From positions 98,181-162,180 of the forward strand of contig NZ_QJVJ01000015.1 in assembly GCF_003217775.1 (NCBI RefSeq): a stretch of DNA of 64,000 bases. The letters run 5' to 3'. Below the pieces are notes generated by a model, which saw nothing but the letters and a program-made list of their open reading frames with translations, did not search any database and was not told the origin of the DNA. Source of the stretch: Paenibacillus flagellatus (GTDB taxonomy: Bacteria; Bacillota; Bacilli; Paenibacillales; NBRC-103111). This document shows, piece by piece, positions 15,605-25,110 of the stretch. The number at the start of each line of letters is the position of its first letter. Position 1 is the first letter of the stretch. Position numbers and translations under genes: made by a program.

Positions 15605-17466
15605 CGACGGGAATGTTCGGGAAACGGTCGCGCTATCGCCTCTGGTCGTTCGGATACAAAATGTTCGTCTTGTATGTCGTCAGCATGACGGTTTCCGTCT
15701 CGCTGATCGGCTATTTCTCGTACCGGAAGTCGACCGAGATCATCGAGATGAAGGTCGGTCAAATCGCGCTGGAGACGATCCAGCAGGCCGACAAGCGGAT
15801 CGATTCGATATTGGCCGAATACCAAAACCGGTCGCAGCTTTTGCTCGGCTACAAGCCTTTGCACAAGGGCATCATGGACGCGTTCAAGGACAACTACGAC
15901 CGGATTCAGACGAACGCCGACATCGACAACTTCATCTCGACGACGATCAACGCCGAGAACGACATCGCCCGCCTGTACGTGTTCGGCGAGAAGGCGAACT
16001 CGTACCGGTACGCGGAATCGGAGAACAGCGCGTTCGCCGTCTGGCCCGCCGTCGGACCGGAAATCGCCGGCCAGGACTGGTACCGGGACATCGCCGCGGC
16101 GGGCGGCCGGGTCGTCTGGCTCGGTATTCGGCCGTCGGTGCTGCACGGCAACGCCTTGAGCTCCATCGCGGAGCCGGCCGGGGAGAAGCGGGAGCGCAGC
16201 CGTCCGGAGGCGTCTCCCGTCTTCGCGTTCGGAAGGGCGATCAAGGACGTGTACGGCACGAACGAGACGATCGGCGTCGCCCTGTTCGAGATGAAGCCCG
16301 ATCGGATCCGCGACATTCTCGGCCAGGTCGACTTCCATTCGTCCGGCGTCACGTTCATGGTCGACGGAGCCGGTCGTATCGTCGGCACGCCGGACGACGA
16401 CCGGCTGGCGGGGATCGGGACGTTCGAGCTGAGCTTGCCCGCCGCCTCCCCGGGCGGCATGATGCGGACGAGCTACAAGGGGCACGACACGGTGCTCGTC
16501 CACGATCCGATGTACATCGAAGGCTGGAAGCTCGTCGGGATGGCGCCGGCCGATCATTTCATCCGCGATTCGCTGGAAATTCGCGGATTTACCGTCGTGC
16601 TGGCCGCAAGCCTCGTATTCGTGGCGGTCGCTCTGGCGCTCGTCGCCTCGAGCCGGATGAGCAAGCCGGTCCGCCGCTTGATGCAGGCGATGAAGAGGGC
16701 GCGCGAGGGCGACTTTCAAGTGCAGATCGGCGAGAGGCGGCGCGACGAATTCGGCGTCCTGTACGACAGCTTCAACCTGATGGTGTCGCGCATCAAAAGC
16801 TTGATCGACGAGCTGTACATCCAGCGGCTGCTGCAAACCGAGCTGCAGCTGAAAATGATGGCCTCGCAAATCAACGCGCATTTTTTGTACAACACGCTCG
16901 ATTCGATTCATTGGATATCGCGCATTTACAAGGTGGACGAAATCAGCACGATGATATTCGGCCTCTCCAACTACTTGCGCATCAGCTTGAGCGAGGGGAA
17001 GCCGGAGGTGACCGTGCGGGAAGCGGTGCAGCTGATCGACAGCTACTTGTCCATCCAGCAGGTCCGGTACCAGGACCGGTTCACGGTCCGGATGTCCGTC
17101 GACGAGACGCTGTCTGACTATTCGGTGCTCAAAAACATTTTCCAGCCGATCGTCGAAAACGCGATTTACCACGGTCTCGAAACGAAAAAAGGAAAGGGCG
17201 AGCTCGCGATCCGCTGGATGAGGGAGGACGACCGGCTCGTGTACGAGGTGGCCGACAACGGCGTCGGCATCGAGCCCGCCAAGCTCGCGGAAATCCGCGA
17301 GTCGCTCGGCAGCCCGGAGCTGATCGGCGGCGACGAGGGCTGCTTCGCGCTGAAAAATATTCACTCCCAGCTGAAGCTCGCTTACGGCGAAGGGCACGGC
17401 CCACATATCGAGAGCGAGCGCGGGACGGGCACGGTCGTCCGGTTGACCGTACCGCTGCGAAAGTGA
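15586..17466 (+). CDS. YesM-type sensor histidine kinase
   Basis: The protein has about 626 residues. It has a first membrane helix at about 22-45 (MFVLYVVSMTVSVSLIGYF), a large extracellular sensor part, and a second helix near 330-350 (FTVVLAASLVFVAVALALVA). A HAMP segment, the His-kinase box INAHFLYNTLDSIHW and a HATPase domain (VENAIYHGLETKKGKGE; VADNGVGI) follow. This is the class that phosphorylates YesN-type regulators in response to outside carbohydrates. The start is unsure: ATG 15586 overlaps the regulator gene by 19 bp, TTG 15601 and ATG 15613 are alternatives, and none has a clear ribosome site. The overlap means translational coupling. Confidence 0.93.
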   Translation: MGLRHLTTGMFGKRSRYRLWSFGYKMFVLYVVSMTVSVSLIGYFSYRKSTEIIEMKVGQIALETIQQADKRIDSILAEYQNRSQLLLGYKPLHKGIMDAFKDNYDRIQTNADIDNFISTTINAENDIARLYVFGEKANSYRYAESENSAFAVWPAVGPEIAGQDWYRDIAAAGGRVVWLGIRPSVLHGNALSSIAEPAGEKRERSRPEASPVFAFGRAIKDVYGTNETIGVALFEMKPDRIRDILGQVDFHSSGVTFMVDGAGRIVGTPDDDRLAGIGTFELSLPAASPGGMMRTSYKGHDTVLVHDPMYIEGWKLVGMAPADHFIRDSLEIRGFTVVLAASLVFVAVALALVASSRMSKPVRRLMQAMKRAREGDFQVQIGERRRDEFGVLYDSFNLMVSRIKSLIDELYIQRLLQTELQLKMMASQINAHFLYNTLDSIHWISRIYKVDEISTMIFGLSNYLRISLSEGKPEVTVREAVQLIDSYLSIQQVRYQDRFTVRMSVDETLSDYSVLKNIFQPIVENAIYHGLETKKGKGELAIRWMREDDRLVYEVADNGVGIEPAKLAEIRESLGSPELIGGDEGCFALKNIHSQLKLAYGEGHGPHIESERGTGTVVRLTVPLRK

Positions 17467-17570
17467 CAAAAATAGCACACAATATCCAAATTCCGGAACG
17501 TACCGTCCTTGACATGGAAGCGGATACAATGGGGGTGTCGATCCAAATCCATGTCAAGGGAGGAACGGAG

Positions 17571-18941
17571 ATGAACGAAGAGCGCGGCGCAAAGCGGCGA
17601 ATCGGCCCCCGGTGGCTCGTCCCGGCCGTCGCGGCGGCGGTATTGCTGTCGACGGTGATGGCCGGGTGCAGCAAGGGGAGCGAGACGACGGCGGGTACGA
17701 AGGAAGGGGGGAACAGCGGCGAAGGAAGCGGGAGCCCGGTGACGATCGACTTTTGGTTCCCGTGGGGCGGGGACTACCAGAAAGATTTCAAGGCGAACGT
17801 CGTGGACCCGTTCGAGAAGAAGTATCCGAACATCAAGGTGAAAATGACGTTCGTCGAGACGACCGGCAGCACGCAGGCGTCCGACAAGCTGCTGACCGCC
17901 ATCGCGGGCGGCAATCCGCCGGATGCGGCGCTGTTCGACCGGTTCTTGATCGGCCAATGGGCGGCGAAAGGCTCGCTCGAGGACTTGACCCCGTTCGTCA
18001 AAGCCGACGGCATCCAAGAGAGCGACTATTACCCCGGTCTCTGGGCGGAAGCCGTCTATAAGGGCAAAGTGTACTGTCTGCCTTGGGGGACGGACAACCG
18101 GGCGATGTATTACAACAAGACGCTGATGAAGGAGGCGGGTCTCGACCCGAACGCTCCGCCGAAGACGATCGAGGAGCTGGACGCGGCGGCCGCCAAAATA
18201 TTCAAGAAAGGCGGCAATGGCAAATACGAGACGATCGGCCTCATCCCGTGGATGAACCAGGGCTATCTGTATACGCACGCGTGGAACTTCGGCGGGAAGT
18301 GGGAAGCGAACGGGCAGCTGACGCCGAACGATCCGCAAAACGTCAAGGCGCTCGAATGGATGGCCGGCTACGCGAAGAAGTACGACATCGCCAACCTGCA
18401 AAGCTTCTCCGACTCGATGGGGCAAACCGGCATGAACCCGTTCTGGACCGGGAAGGTCGGCTTCGTGTTCGACGGCAACTGGATTCTGAACGACTTGGCG
18501 AAATACAAGCTGAACTTCGAATGGGGCGTCGCCCCGATGCCTTCCGCGGCGGGGCAGCCGCAGGTGACGTGGGCGGGCGGATGGTCGTACGTCATTCCGA
18601 AAGGGGCCAAGCACGTCAAGGAAGCGTGGGAGTTCGTCAAATTCGTCGCGCATAAGGAAGGGACGCTGCTGTGGGCGAAGCGGACGAACGCCGGCAACGA
18701 CATTACGGCGATGCCGGCCGTCAACGAGGAGCTGAAGCTGGCCGAGAAGCCGGCGCTGAAAGTGTTCCTCGACCTGATGCCGAAGGCGTATACGCGGCCG
18801 GTGACGCCGGTGGGCGGCTACATGTGGAACGAGGCGATCCGGGTGCAGGATTTGGCCATCAACGGCAAGGGCGAGCCGAAGGCGCTGCTCGACGAGGTGA
18901 AGAAAAACGTGGATGCGGAGCTAGCCAAGTCGCAGCCTTGA
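17571..18941 (+). CDS. Extracellular sugar-binding lipoprotein of an ABC transporter (second paralogue)
   Basis: The 456-residue protein has a lipobox STVMAGC (Cys33) and a family-1 binding-protein fold. It matches the protein at 12440 segment by segment (TIDFWFPWGGDYQKDFK; GSTQASDKLLTAIAGGNPPD; AKHVKEAWEFVKF). Start 17571 has GGGAGG in front; the frame continues upstream to 17463 without a site. TACAAT at 17525-17530 may be the -10. It is followed by two permease genes in the same direction, and so is taken as the transport component proper. The ATPase is not encoded here; such systems often share an MsmX-type ATPase. Confidence 0.92.
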   Translation: MNEERGAKRRIGPRWLVPAVAAAVLLSTVMAGCSKGSETTAGTKEGGNSGEGSGSPVTIDFWFPWGGDYQKDFKANVVDPFEKKYPNIKVKMTFVETTGSTQASDKLLTAIAGGNPPDAALFDRFLIGQWAAKGSLEDLTPFVKADGIQESDYYPGLWAEAVYKGKVYCLPWGTDNRAMYYNKTLMKEAGLDPNAPPKTIEELDAAAAKIFKKGGNGKYETIGLIPWMNQGYLYTHAWNFGGKWEANGQLTPNDPQNVKALEWMAGYAKKYDIANLQSFSDSMGQTGMNPFWTGKVGFVFDGNWILNDLAKYKLNFEWGVAPMPSAAGQPQVTWAGGWSYVIPKGAKHVKEAWEFVKFVAHKEGTLLWAKRTNAGNDITAMPAVNEELKLAEKPALKVFLDLMPKAYTRPVTPVGGYMWNEAIRVQDLAINGKGEPKALLDEVKKNVDAELAKSQP

Positions 18942-19039
18942 TCCGAAGCCGCGGCCAAGGAGCGGGAGACGGAGCGGCGGAAGCTCCGCCCCCTCCGGGT
19001 CCGGGGCGCAACCATCATTAGCAGAACGGAGGGAGACGA

Positions 19040-19987
19040 TTGGCCGAACCGCGTACCGCGTCCGTCCCGGCTTATGCCGATTCGCGGACGTCGCGAAAGA
19101 CGAAATTCGAGAAAAAACTGCGGCTGTTCGGCGTCCTGTTCGCCCTGCCGTGGATCGCCGGCCTGCTGCTGTTCCATCTGTACCCGCTGGCCGCTTCGCT
19201 GTACTACAGCTTTACGAGCTACAGCATTTTGGAGCCCGGTCAATGGGTCGGCTTGGACAATTACCGGGAGCTGCTGCATGACGGCACGTTTCGCACGAGC
19301 ATCTACAATACGCTGTATTACACGTTTCTGTTCGTCCCCTTGAGCATCGTCTTCGGCGTGGCGATCGCCCTGGTGCTGAATATGAAAATCCGCGGCCAAG
19401 GGGTGTACCGGACGCTGTTCTTCATCCCGAGCCTCGTGCCGCCGGTGGCGACGACGATCATATGGCTGTGGCTGCTCAACCCGCAGTTCGGGCTCGTCAA
19501 CTATTGGCTGGAGCAGATCGGCATTCCGGGCCCGCCTTGGCTCGGGAGCGAGCATTGGTCCAAGCCGTCGCTCATCCTGATGAGCCTGTGGGGGATCGGA
19601 CAGGCGATCGTCATTTATTTGGCCGGGCTGCAGGACGTTCCGCAGGACTATTACGACGCCGCGGAGGTGGACGGAGCCGGCACGCTGCTGCGCTTTCGCC
19701 ATATTACGCTGCCGCTGATCACGCCGGTCATCTTCTTCAACCTGATCATGGGAATGATCGGGGCGCTGCAAAATTTCGCTTTGCCTTATACGCTCACGAA
19801 CGGCAAAGGGACGCCGGCCAACTCGATGATGTTCATGGTCATGTACTTGTATACGAACGGCTTCGGCTACTTGAAAATGGGCTACGCCTCGGCGATGGCC
19901 TGGGTGCTGTTCCTGATCGTCATTACGCTGACCGCCGTCCTGTTCGCGACGCAGCGGCGATGGGTGTTTTACCAAGGCAAAGAGTGA
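19040..19987 (+). CDS. Sugar ABC transporter permease, MalF/UgpA type
   Basis: The 315-residue protein has six predicted membrane helices (first at about 32-52, FGVLFALPWIAGLLLFHLYP). The EAA loop that contacts the ATPase is YYDAAEVDGAGTLLRFRHIT near residues 213-232. The translation start is a TTG with CGGAGGGAGA upstream; homology supports it. It pairs with the next permease, 13 bp downstream. Confidence 0.93.
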   Translation: MAEPRTASVPAYADSRTSRKTKFEKKLRLFGVLFALPWIAGLLLFHLYPLAASLYYSFTSYSILEPGQWVGLDNYRELLHDGTFRTSIYNTLYYTFLFVPLSIVFGVAIALVLNMKIRGQGVYRTLFFIPSLVPPVATTIIWLWLLNPQFGLVNYWLEQIGIPGPPWLGSEHWSKPSLILMSLWGIGQAIVIYLAGLQDVPQDYYDAAEVDGAGTLLRFRHITLPLITPVIFFNLIMGMIGALQNFALPYTLTNGKGTPANSMMFMVMYLYTNGFGYLKMGYASAMAWVLFLIVITLTAVLFATQRRWVFYQGKE

Positions 19988-20000
19988 AGGAGGCTGCGGC

Positions 20001-20837
20001 ATGAACACGTGGAGCGGCGGACGCATGGTCCGTTCCGTACTGGCGCATACGTTTTTGATCGGGATGGGGGCGTTTTTCCTGTCGCCGTTTCTATGGATGG
20101 TGTCCACTTCGCTCAAGTCGGACGCCGAGCTGTTCCTGTGGCCGCCGAGATGGATTCCGTCGGTGCTGGAATGGCGCAACTATCCGGACGCGATCGACTA
20201 TATTCCGTTTTTCACGTACCTGGGCAATTCGGTTCTGATCGCGGTATTGGCGACGGCGGGCGTGCTCGTCTCGTGCCCGCTCGTCGGCTACAGCCTCGCG
20301 CGCATTCCGTGGAGAGGCTCGAAGGCGCTGTTCGCGGCGACGCTGGCGGTCATGATGATTCCGGGACAGGTGACGATGATCCCGATCTTCATTACGTTCA
20401 AGCATCTCGGCTGGGTGAATACGAACATTCCGCTGTGGCTGCCGGCGTTTTTCGGCGCCCCGTTTTATATCTTTTTGCTGAAGCAGTTTTTCATGGGTTT
20501 GCCTAAGGAGCTGGAGGACGCGGCCCGGATCGACGGAGCGTCGGAATTCCGCATCTATGCGCAGATCATGCTGCCGCTGTGCCGGCCCGCCCTGCTCTCG
20601 GTGGCGCTGTTCCAATTCCTCGGCAGCTGGACGGATTACCAGGGGCCGCTCATCTACTTGGCCGAGGAGTCGCAATATACGATGATGGTCGGCGTAGCGG
20701 CGTTCCGCTCGCAGCACGGCGCGGAGTGGCAGATGATGATGGCGACGCTCGTCATGATTACGCTTCCGGTCATCCTGCTTTATTTTTTGGTGCAGAAGGC
20801 GTTTATTCGAGGCATAACGTTCTCCGGTATCAAGTAA
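20001..20837 (+). CDS. Sugar ABC transporter permease, MalG/UgpE type
   Basis: The 278-residue inner-membrane protein has six helices. The family's N-terminal part PFLWMVSTSLKSDAELFLWP is followed by the EAA loop ELEDAARIDGASEFRIYAQI at about residues 172-191, and the C-terminus is AFIRGITFSGIK. AAGGAGG lies before the ATG. With the preceding permease it forms the channel for the sugar bound by the lipoprotein encoded at 17571. Confidence 0.94.
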   Translation: MNTWSGGRMVRSVLAHTFLIGMGAFFLSPFLWMVSTSLKSDAELFLWPPRWIPSVLEWRNYPDAIDYIPFFTYLGNSVLIAVLATAGVLVSCPLVGYSLARIPWRGSKALFAATLAVMMIPGQVTMIPIFITFKHLGWVNTNIPLWLPAFFGAPFYIFLLKQFFMGLPKELEDAARIDGASEFRIYAQIMLPLCRPALLSVALFQFLGSWTDYQGPLIYLAEESQYTMMVGVAAFRSQHGAEWQMMMATLVMITLPVILLYFLVQKAFIRGITFSGIK

Positions 20838-20878
20838 GGTGGGAGTAGGACGATAGTCGAGAGGGAGGCGTCGGGCGA

Positions 20879-21871
20879 ATGGGGAAACTGCGCTTCGGCA
20901 TGATCGGTACGGGCAACATATCGCAATGGCACGGCAGGCAGCTTCTGGAGCTGGACGGCGAGGTCGAGCTGGCGGCGCTGGCCGATCCGGACGAGGGCGG
21001 ACGGGAACGGTTTATCGGCAAATTCAGCCTGGGCGGCATCACGGCGTACGACGATTACCGCGACATGCTGGAAGCGGAAGAGCTGGACGCGGTCGTCATC
21101 TGCTCGCCGCATACGCTCCATTACCGGCAGGCGTCGGATGCGATGAAGGCGGGCTGTCACGTGCTCGTGGAGAAGCCGATGACGTGCTCGTCGCGGGAAG
21201 CCGAGGCGCTTCTCGACGTCGCCCGGGAGACGGGCAAGCTGCTGCAGGTGTCGTACCAGCGGCATTTCCAGCCGTCGTTCCGGTATATCCGCGACGCGAT
21301 CCGGGACGGCCTCATCGGCCGGCTGACGTCGGTCACCGCCTCGCTGTACCAGGATTGGAGGCAGCTGACGGTGGGGACGTGGAGAGTCGACCCGCGGCTG
21401 TCCGGGGGCGGCATGCTGATGGATTCCGGCAGCCATATCGCCGACGTCCTGCTCTGGACGACCGGGCTGACGCCCGCGGAGGTAAAACCCGTCATGCACC
21501 GCCAAGGCTCGCCGGTCGAGATCGACTCGTTCACGGCGATCCGGTTCGAGGAAGGGCCGGTCGCCGGTCTGAACATCGTCGGCCATGCGCCGTGCTGGCA
21601 CGAGACGTACGTGTTTTGCGGGGAGGAGGGAGGCCTGTTCTACGACAACGGGCGGATAACGGTCCGGAAGCCGGGGGAGGACCCGTTCGTCCCCGAGCTG
21701 CCCGAAGCGACGACGAATCAGGCTAAAAGCTTCGTCGACGCCATCCGGGGGCGGCAGGACGTGGCCGTGCCCGGCGAATTCGCGCTCCGGGTCGTCCGGC
21801 TGACCGAGATGATCTACGAGGCGGCGGGCTGCGAGCCGCTGCGGGAGGCGGAAGGGGAGCGAGCGGAGTAG
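20879..21871 (+). CDS. Gfo/Idh/MocA-family oxidoreductase in the sugar cluster
   Basis: The 330-residue NAD(P)-dependent dehydrogenase has an N-terminal Rossmann fold with a GTGNISQWH turn (residues 10-18), the catalytic-lysine motif VEKPMTCS at about 96-103, and the C-terminal sheet domain (GGGMLMDSGSHIADVLLW). It lies 41 bp after the second permease with GAGGGAGG in front, so it is probably in the same operon and acts on the imported sugar or a derivative. It differs well from the 5809 family member. Confidence 0.92.
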   Translation: MGKLRFGMIGTGNISQWHGRQLLELDGEVELAALADPDEGGRERFIGKFSLGGITAYDDYRDMLEAEELDAVVICSPHTLHYRQASDAMKAGCHVLVEKPMTCSSREAEALLDVARETGKLLQVSYQRHFQPSFRYIRDAIRDGLIGRLTSVTASLYQDWRQLTVGTWRVDPRLSGGGMLMDSGSHIADVLLWTTGLTPAEVKPVMHRQGSPVEIDSFTAIRFEEGPVAGLNIVGHAPCWHETYVFCGEEGGLFYDNGRITVRKPGEDPFVPELPEATTNQAKSFVDAIRGRQDVAVPGEFALRVVRLTEMIYEAAGCEPLREAEGERAE

Positions 21872-21993
21872 CCGGCGGGGAGCGGGTGCTTGCCGCCTAA
21901 CAATCACGAACCGTCCGATCCATGTCGGGCGGTTCGCTGCATCAGGGGGGGCCGGATGGCGGAAGGCTTCACACGAATCGCCCTGAAATCCCG

Positions 21994-22037
21994 ATAGGGT
22001 GCTGTAGGCTCAATGCCCGCAGCACCCTATCTTTGTT
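21994..22037 (+). terminator. Intrinsic terminator of the sugar operon
   Basis: ATAGGGTGCTG / CAGCACCCTAT (21994-22004 / 22020-22030), then CTTTGTTTG. A further hairpin, GAACCGTCCGA / TCGGGCGGTTC, lies at about 21911-21938 without a T-run. Confidence 0.75.
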
Positions 22038-22096
22038 TGTCGGATTTTTGCCGTTCCGCGATCATGCGCGGAGCCGTAAGGCCCGGGCTCCCGCAA

Positions 22097-22366
22097 TCAA
22101 GCGAGCGGGAACTGCAGCGGATTCCACTCGCGCAGCTCGAGCGTGCGCGCGCCTTCGGCCACGACCGGGTCGGCTTCGGCCAGCTTTTGCGCTTCTTCCG
22201 CCGAATCGGCGCGGTAGATGACCATGCCGCCTTTTTTGTCGGCGAACGGACCGGCCATGACCACTTTATTTTCCTTGTACAGCTTGTCCAGGTAGTCGAG
22301 ATGGGCGGGGCGGACTTTGGCGTTCAAGTCGGCGTCGACGATCGTGAGCAGGGCGACGTAATGCAT
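22097..22366 (-). CDS. YciI-family protein
   Basis: The 89-residue protein starts MHYVALLTIVDADLNAK, continues RPAHLDYLDKLYKENKVVMA and has the family's GPFADKKGGMVIYRADSAEEAQ core. The conserved His and Asp of YciI-like proteins are present (RPAHLDYL; DPVVAEG). The biochemical role of the family is not settled. AAAGGAG lies 10 bp before the ATG. It lies 90 bp downstream of the LuxR-type gene on the same strand, so co-transcription is likely. Confidence 0.88.
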   Translation of the reverse strand: MHYVALLTIVDADLNAKVRPAHLDYLDKLYKENKVVMAGPFADKKGGMVIYRADSAEEAQKLAEADPVVAEGARTLELREWNPLQFPLA

Positions 22367-22455
22367 GCGGGATGCACTCCTTTCGATTGGGCGTTTCGTT
22401 TTCTCTTGCATTGTACCTTGCCGGCCGCCCGCTGAAAAGGGCGAATCGGCCCCGA

Positions 22456-24573
22456 TTACGGGCTCCGGTCCGGACGGGAGGGCGGGAGCGCTTTGGCGAG
22501 CTGGGTCCGGTTTTTCAGCCCGTACTTTTGCAGCATGGCTTTGACGTGCTTCTTGACGGTCGGCACGCTCATATAGAGAGCGGCGGCGATATCCGCGTTC
22601 GTAAAGCCTTGCGCCAGCAGGGCGGCCACCTCGCTCTCGCGCGGGGTCAGGACGGGCTCTTCGGACGGCGGCTCGGCGTCGGCGGGCGCGGCGAACGCGG
22701 GGAAGGCGCCCCCGCTCGATCCGGTTACGCGGGCGAGGAACGCGAGCATCCGCTCGCCGCGCGTATCGAGCGCGTATGTGGGCGCCGGACCGGCCCCGTC
22801 GTAGTCGGTATGCTCCGCGCCGGGAACCGGCTCGAAGCCGAGGCTGAGGTGCCCCTCCTCGTAGTACGGGAACGGCGGCGGCGAAGCGATCAGCAGCGCT
22901 CCGCCGAGCATATGCTCCAGCTTCAGCCGCACGAGATCGCTTCTCAGCTCCTCCCGCTCGTAGTCGTCCGCGTCCGCGATGTACAAATATCGCACGTCGC
23001 TGTCGCGGGGCGGCTTGCGCAGCGCTTGCAGCCGCTGCGGCGGCAGCGCGCGGAAGTAAGCGCGGGAGACGGGCGCTTGCGCCAAAAAGTCGAGCGTGCC
23101 CTCGTGAACCGGCACGATGGCGACGAGCCCGACCGCTTCCCCGTCGGGATTGCGCAGCAGCGTGACCGCCTGCTCGCCTCCGCGCTCGACCAGCTCGCGG
23201 ATCGGCAGCCGGGTCAGCGCCAGCAGGCTGTGGCCGGCGGCGAGGGCGAACCGGAACGGCTCCCCGGTCTCCGGATCGGAGCAGCGGATGTTGAAGTCGC
23301 GCGCGCGGGACAGCCGGCGGCGGACGTAGGCCTCTGCGTCGGCGACGTTGTGCGGGCCGACGGTTTCCCAATAATTGCGGGAAGCCCGGGAGTGGCGGAA
23401 ATGCGCGCGCACGATCGGGTTGCCGATATGGCCGAGCAGCTCCGCCGCCTCGCGGGACATGTCCCGGCCGTCCCGAAGCGCGGCCGTAATCCGGTCGCGC
23501 AGCGAGCGGATCGTCGACGCCCGGTACTCGGCGAACCGGTCGGGCAGCCGCTCGCGGAACGACTGGCGCACCGTCTCCCGGGCGAGCTCGTGCATGTGCC
23601 ACCCGCCGGCGCTCCGCTCGACGAACGACAGCCGGACGAGCCGCTCGAACAGGGAGGGCGCGATCGGCCGTCCGATCAAGGCGGAGAGGCTCTCCTGATG
23701 GAACGTGCGAGGCACGGACGCCGCCATGACGAGGTCGCGCAGCTCGTCGTCGGGCGCTTCGCGCAGCCAATGGCGGACGAGCTCCTCGAAGCGGACGTCG
23801 AGCCGCTCCGGCAGCGAGGCGGCCGACCGTCCCGCGCCCGGCGCGGCGGCGGACGCGGCCATCGACAGCGAGAGCGGATGGCCGAGCGTCTGCATCCAGA
23901 GCCGGTCGGCGAGCGGCTCGTCGGTGACGCCGCAGCGCGTCAAATACGTTTTGGCGTCGTCGTAGCTCCACTCGGACACCGGGAGCGCGACGACCAGCTT
24001 GCGCCACGCGGGCGACAGCCGCCAAGGGCCTTCGAGCGGGTAGCGGCCGGCGATGACGACGAGGACGTTCGCGTGCAGCTTCGGCAGAAACGTTTCCCGC
24101 AGCCAAGCGTCGAGCGGGCCGACCTCTTCGTAATGGTCGAAGGCGAGGACGACCCGCCGGGACGCGGCGATCCGGTTGAGCGCCGCGGCGGCGGCGTCTG
24201 CGGCCTGGCCGGCCGGCGCGGCGGGGGCGTCATCGGCCTCGGCGGCGTCCGCGTCGGCGGTCTGCGAGCGGACGATCGCGGCGATGTGCCCGGGGTCGCC
24301 GGACACGTCGCGCAGGTCGACGAGCGCGAAGCGGGCTCCGAAGCGGACGGCGATGGCGCGGAACCGCTCGAGCAGGACGGTTTTGCCCATGCCGCCCGTC
24401 CCGTGCACGTTCACGATCCGCTCCGTCCGCTCCGGCAGCCGGGTCAAGTAATCTTCGAAAAAGCGCAGCTCGAACGTGCGGCCGACGAAGTCGTCGCCGC
24501 GAAGCCGGTCGAGCCGCTCTCCGATCGTATCCGGCGCGTCATGGCGCCGTTCGTCTTCCGGTGCCGCATTCAT
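22456..24573 (-). CDS. LuxR-family regulator with N-terminal STAND-type ATPase
   Basis: The protein has about 705 residues. The P-loop GTGGMGKT is at residues 58-65, the sensor-like strand RRVVLAFDHYEEV near 144-156, and further NTPase segments run to about 300 (TLGHPLSLSMAAS). The middle 300 residues are of no family I recognise. The C-terminus is a LuxR helix-turn-helix (LTPRESEVAALLAQGFTNAD, then VPTVKKHVKAML). Such MalT-like proteins switch on transcription when ligand and ATP bind. AAAGGAG supports the ATG at 24573. The target may be its own operon or the neighbouring array; neither can be shown. Confidence 0.85.
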   Translation of the reverse strand: MNAAPEDERRHDAPDTIGERLDRLRGDDFVGRTFELRFFEDYLTRLPERTERIVNVHGTGGMGKTVLLERFRAIAVRFGARFALVDLRDVSGDPGHIAAIVRSQTADADAAEADDAPAAPAGQAADAAAAALNRIAASRRVVLAFDHYEEVGPLDAWLRETFLPKLHANVLVVIAGRYPLEGPWRLSPAWRKLVVALPVSEWSYDDAKTYLTRCGVTDEPLADRLWMQTLGHPLSLSMAASAAAPGAGRSAASLPERLDVRFEELVRHWLREAPDDELRDLVMAASVPRTFHQESLSALIGRPIAPSLFERLVRLSFVERSAGGWHMHELARETVRQSFRERLPDRFAEYRASTIRSLRDRITAALRDGRDMSREAAELLGHIGNPIVRAHFRHSRASRNYWETVGPHNVADAEAYVRRRLSRARDFNIRCSDPETGEPFRFALAAGHSLLALTRLPIRELVERGGEQAVTLLRNPDGEAVGLVAIVPVHEGTLDFLAQAPVSRAYFRALPPQRLQALRKPPRDSDVRYLYIADADDYEREELRSDLVRLKLEHMLGGALLIASPPPFPYYEEGHLSLGFEPVPGAEHTDYDGAGPAPTYALDTRGERMLAFLARVTGSSGGAFPAFAAPADAEPPSEEPVLTPRESEVAALLAQGFTNADIAAALYMSVPTVKKHVKAMLQKYGLKNRTQLAKALPPSRPDRSP

Positions 24574-24621
24574 CGGCGATGCTCCTTTCCGTTTAGGATG
24601 GTGTAGGGCGGGGATGCGGAG

Positions 24622-24924
24622 ATAAGGTGCGTTTGTACGTGATGGGGCGCTCCGCCGCCGTCGGCGGACGAAATTGTGTACCAACGTACCTTATTTCCAC
24701 GGTCCCCCTCACCGATCGAGCCGGATAGTGTACAAACGTACCTTATTTCCGTGAAAAATCGGCCGGGCAGGGCTAATCCAGACAAAATAGTGTACAAACG
24801 TACCTTATTTGTGCCAATCCCTCGCCGATCGAGCCGGATAGTGTACAAACGTACGTTATTATTGCAAAACCTCAGTCAGACGGGGCTAGTGCAGACGGAA
24901 TCGTGTAAAAAACGCACCTTATTT
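24622..24924 (+). repeat. Array 2 of the phased GTACAAACGTAC motif
   Basis: Five plus-oriented copies of GTGTACAAACGTACCTTATTT or near variants start at 24676, 24728, 24790, 24841 and 24903. A reversed copy at 24622-24642 has its centre 51 bp before the next. Distances are 51, 52, 62, 51 and 62 bp, the same 51/62 pattern and 113-bp period as array 1, though the spacers are unrelated. It fills the gap between the divergent LuxR-type gene and ilvB. Small open frames here follow the repeat and are not genes. Confidence 0.85.
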
Positions 24925-25110
24925 GCGGCCGACTACGGGATTCGGCCGTCGCCTTCGCCGCCACGCCCGCTTCAGTCGCCGCACCGCACCGTGCCCGCGC
25001 CGGTAACTTTTTATCACAAAGTATACTATCAAAGTAACCCAAAGGATAGTACATCGTCCCCCGCGGACATGGTACCGTTACGGTAAACGATCCGAAAGGG
25101 GAACGACCGC

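Noticed and set aside
24622..24924. CRISPR array or small coding genes in array 2
   Set aside because: The motif is about 21 bp, spacers are partly alike between units, distances alternate 51/62, and frames have no RBS.
24930..25110. T-box before ilvB
   Set aside because: No AGGGTGGNACC-type element and no terminator hairpin with T-run before the start codon.
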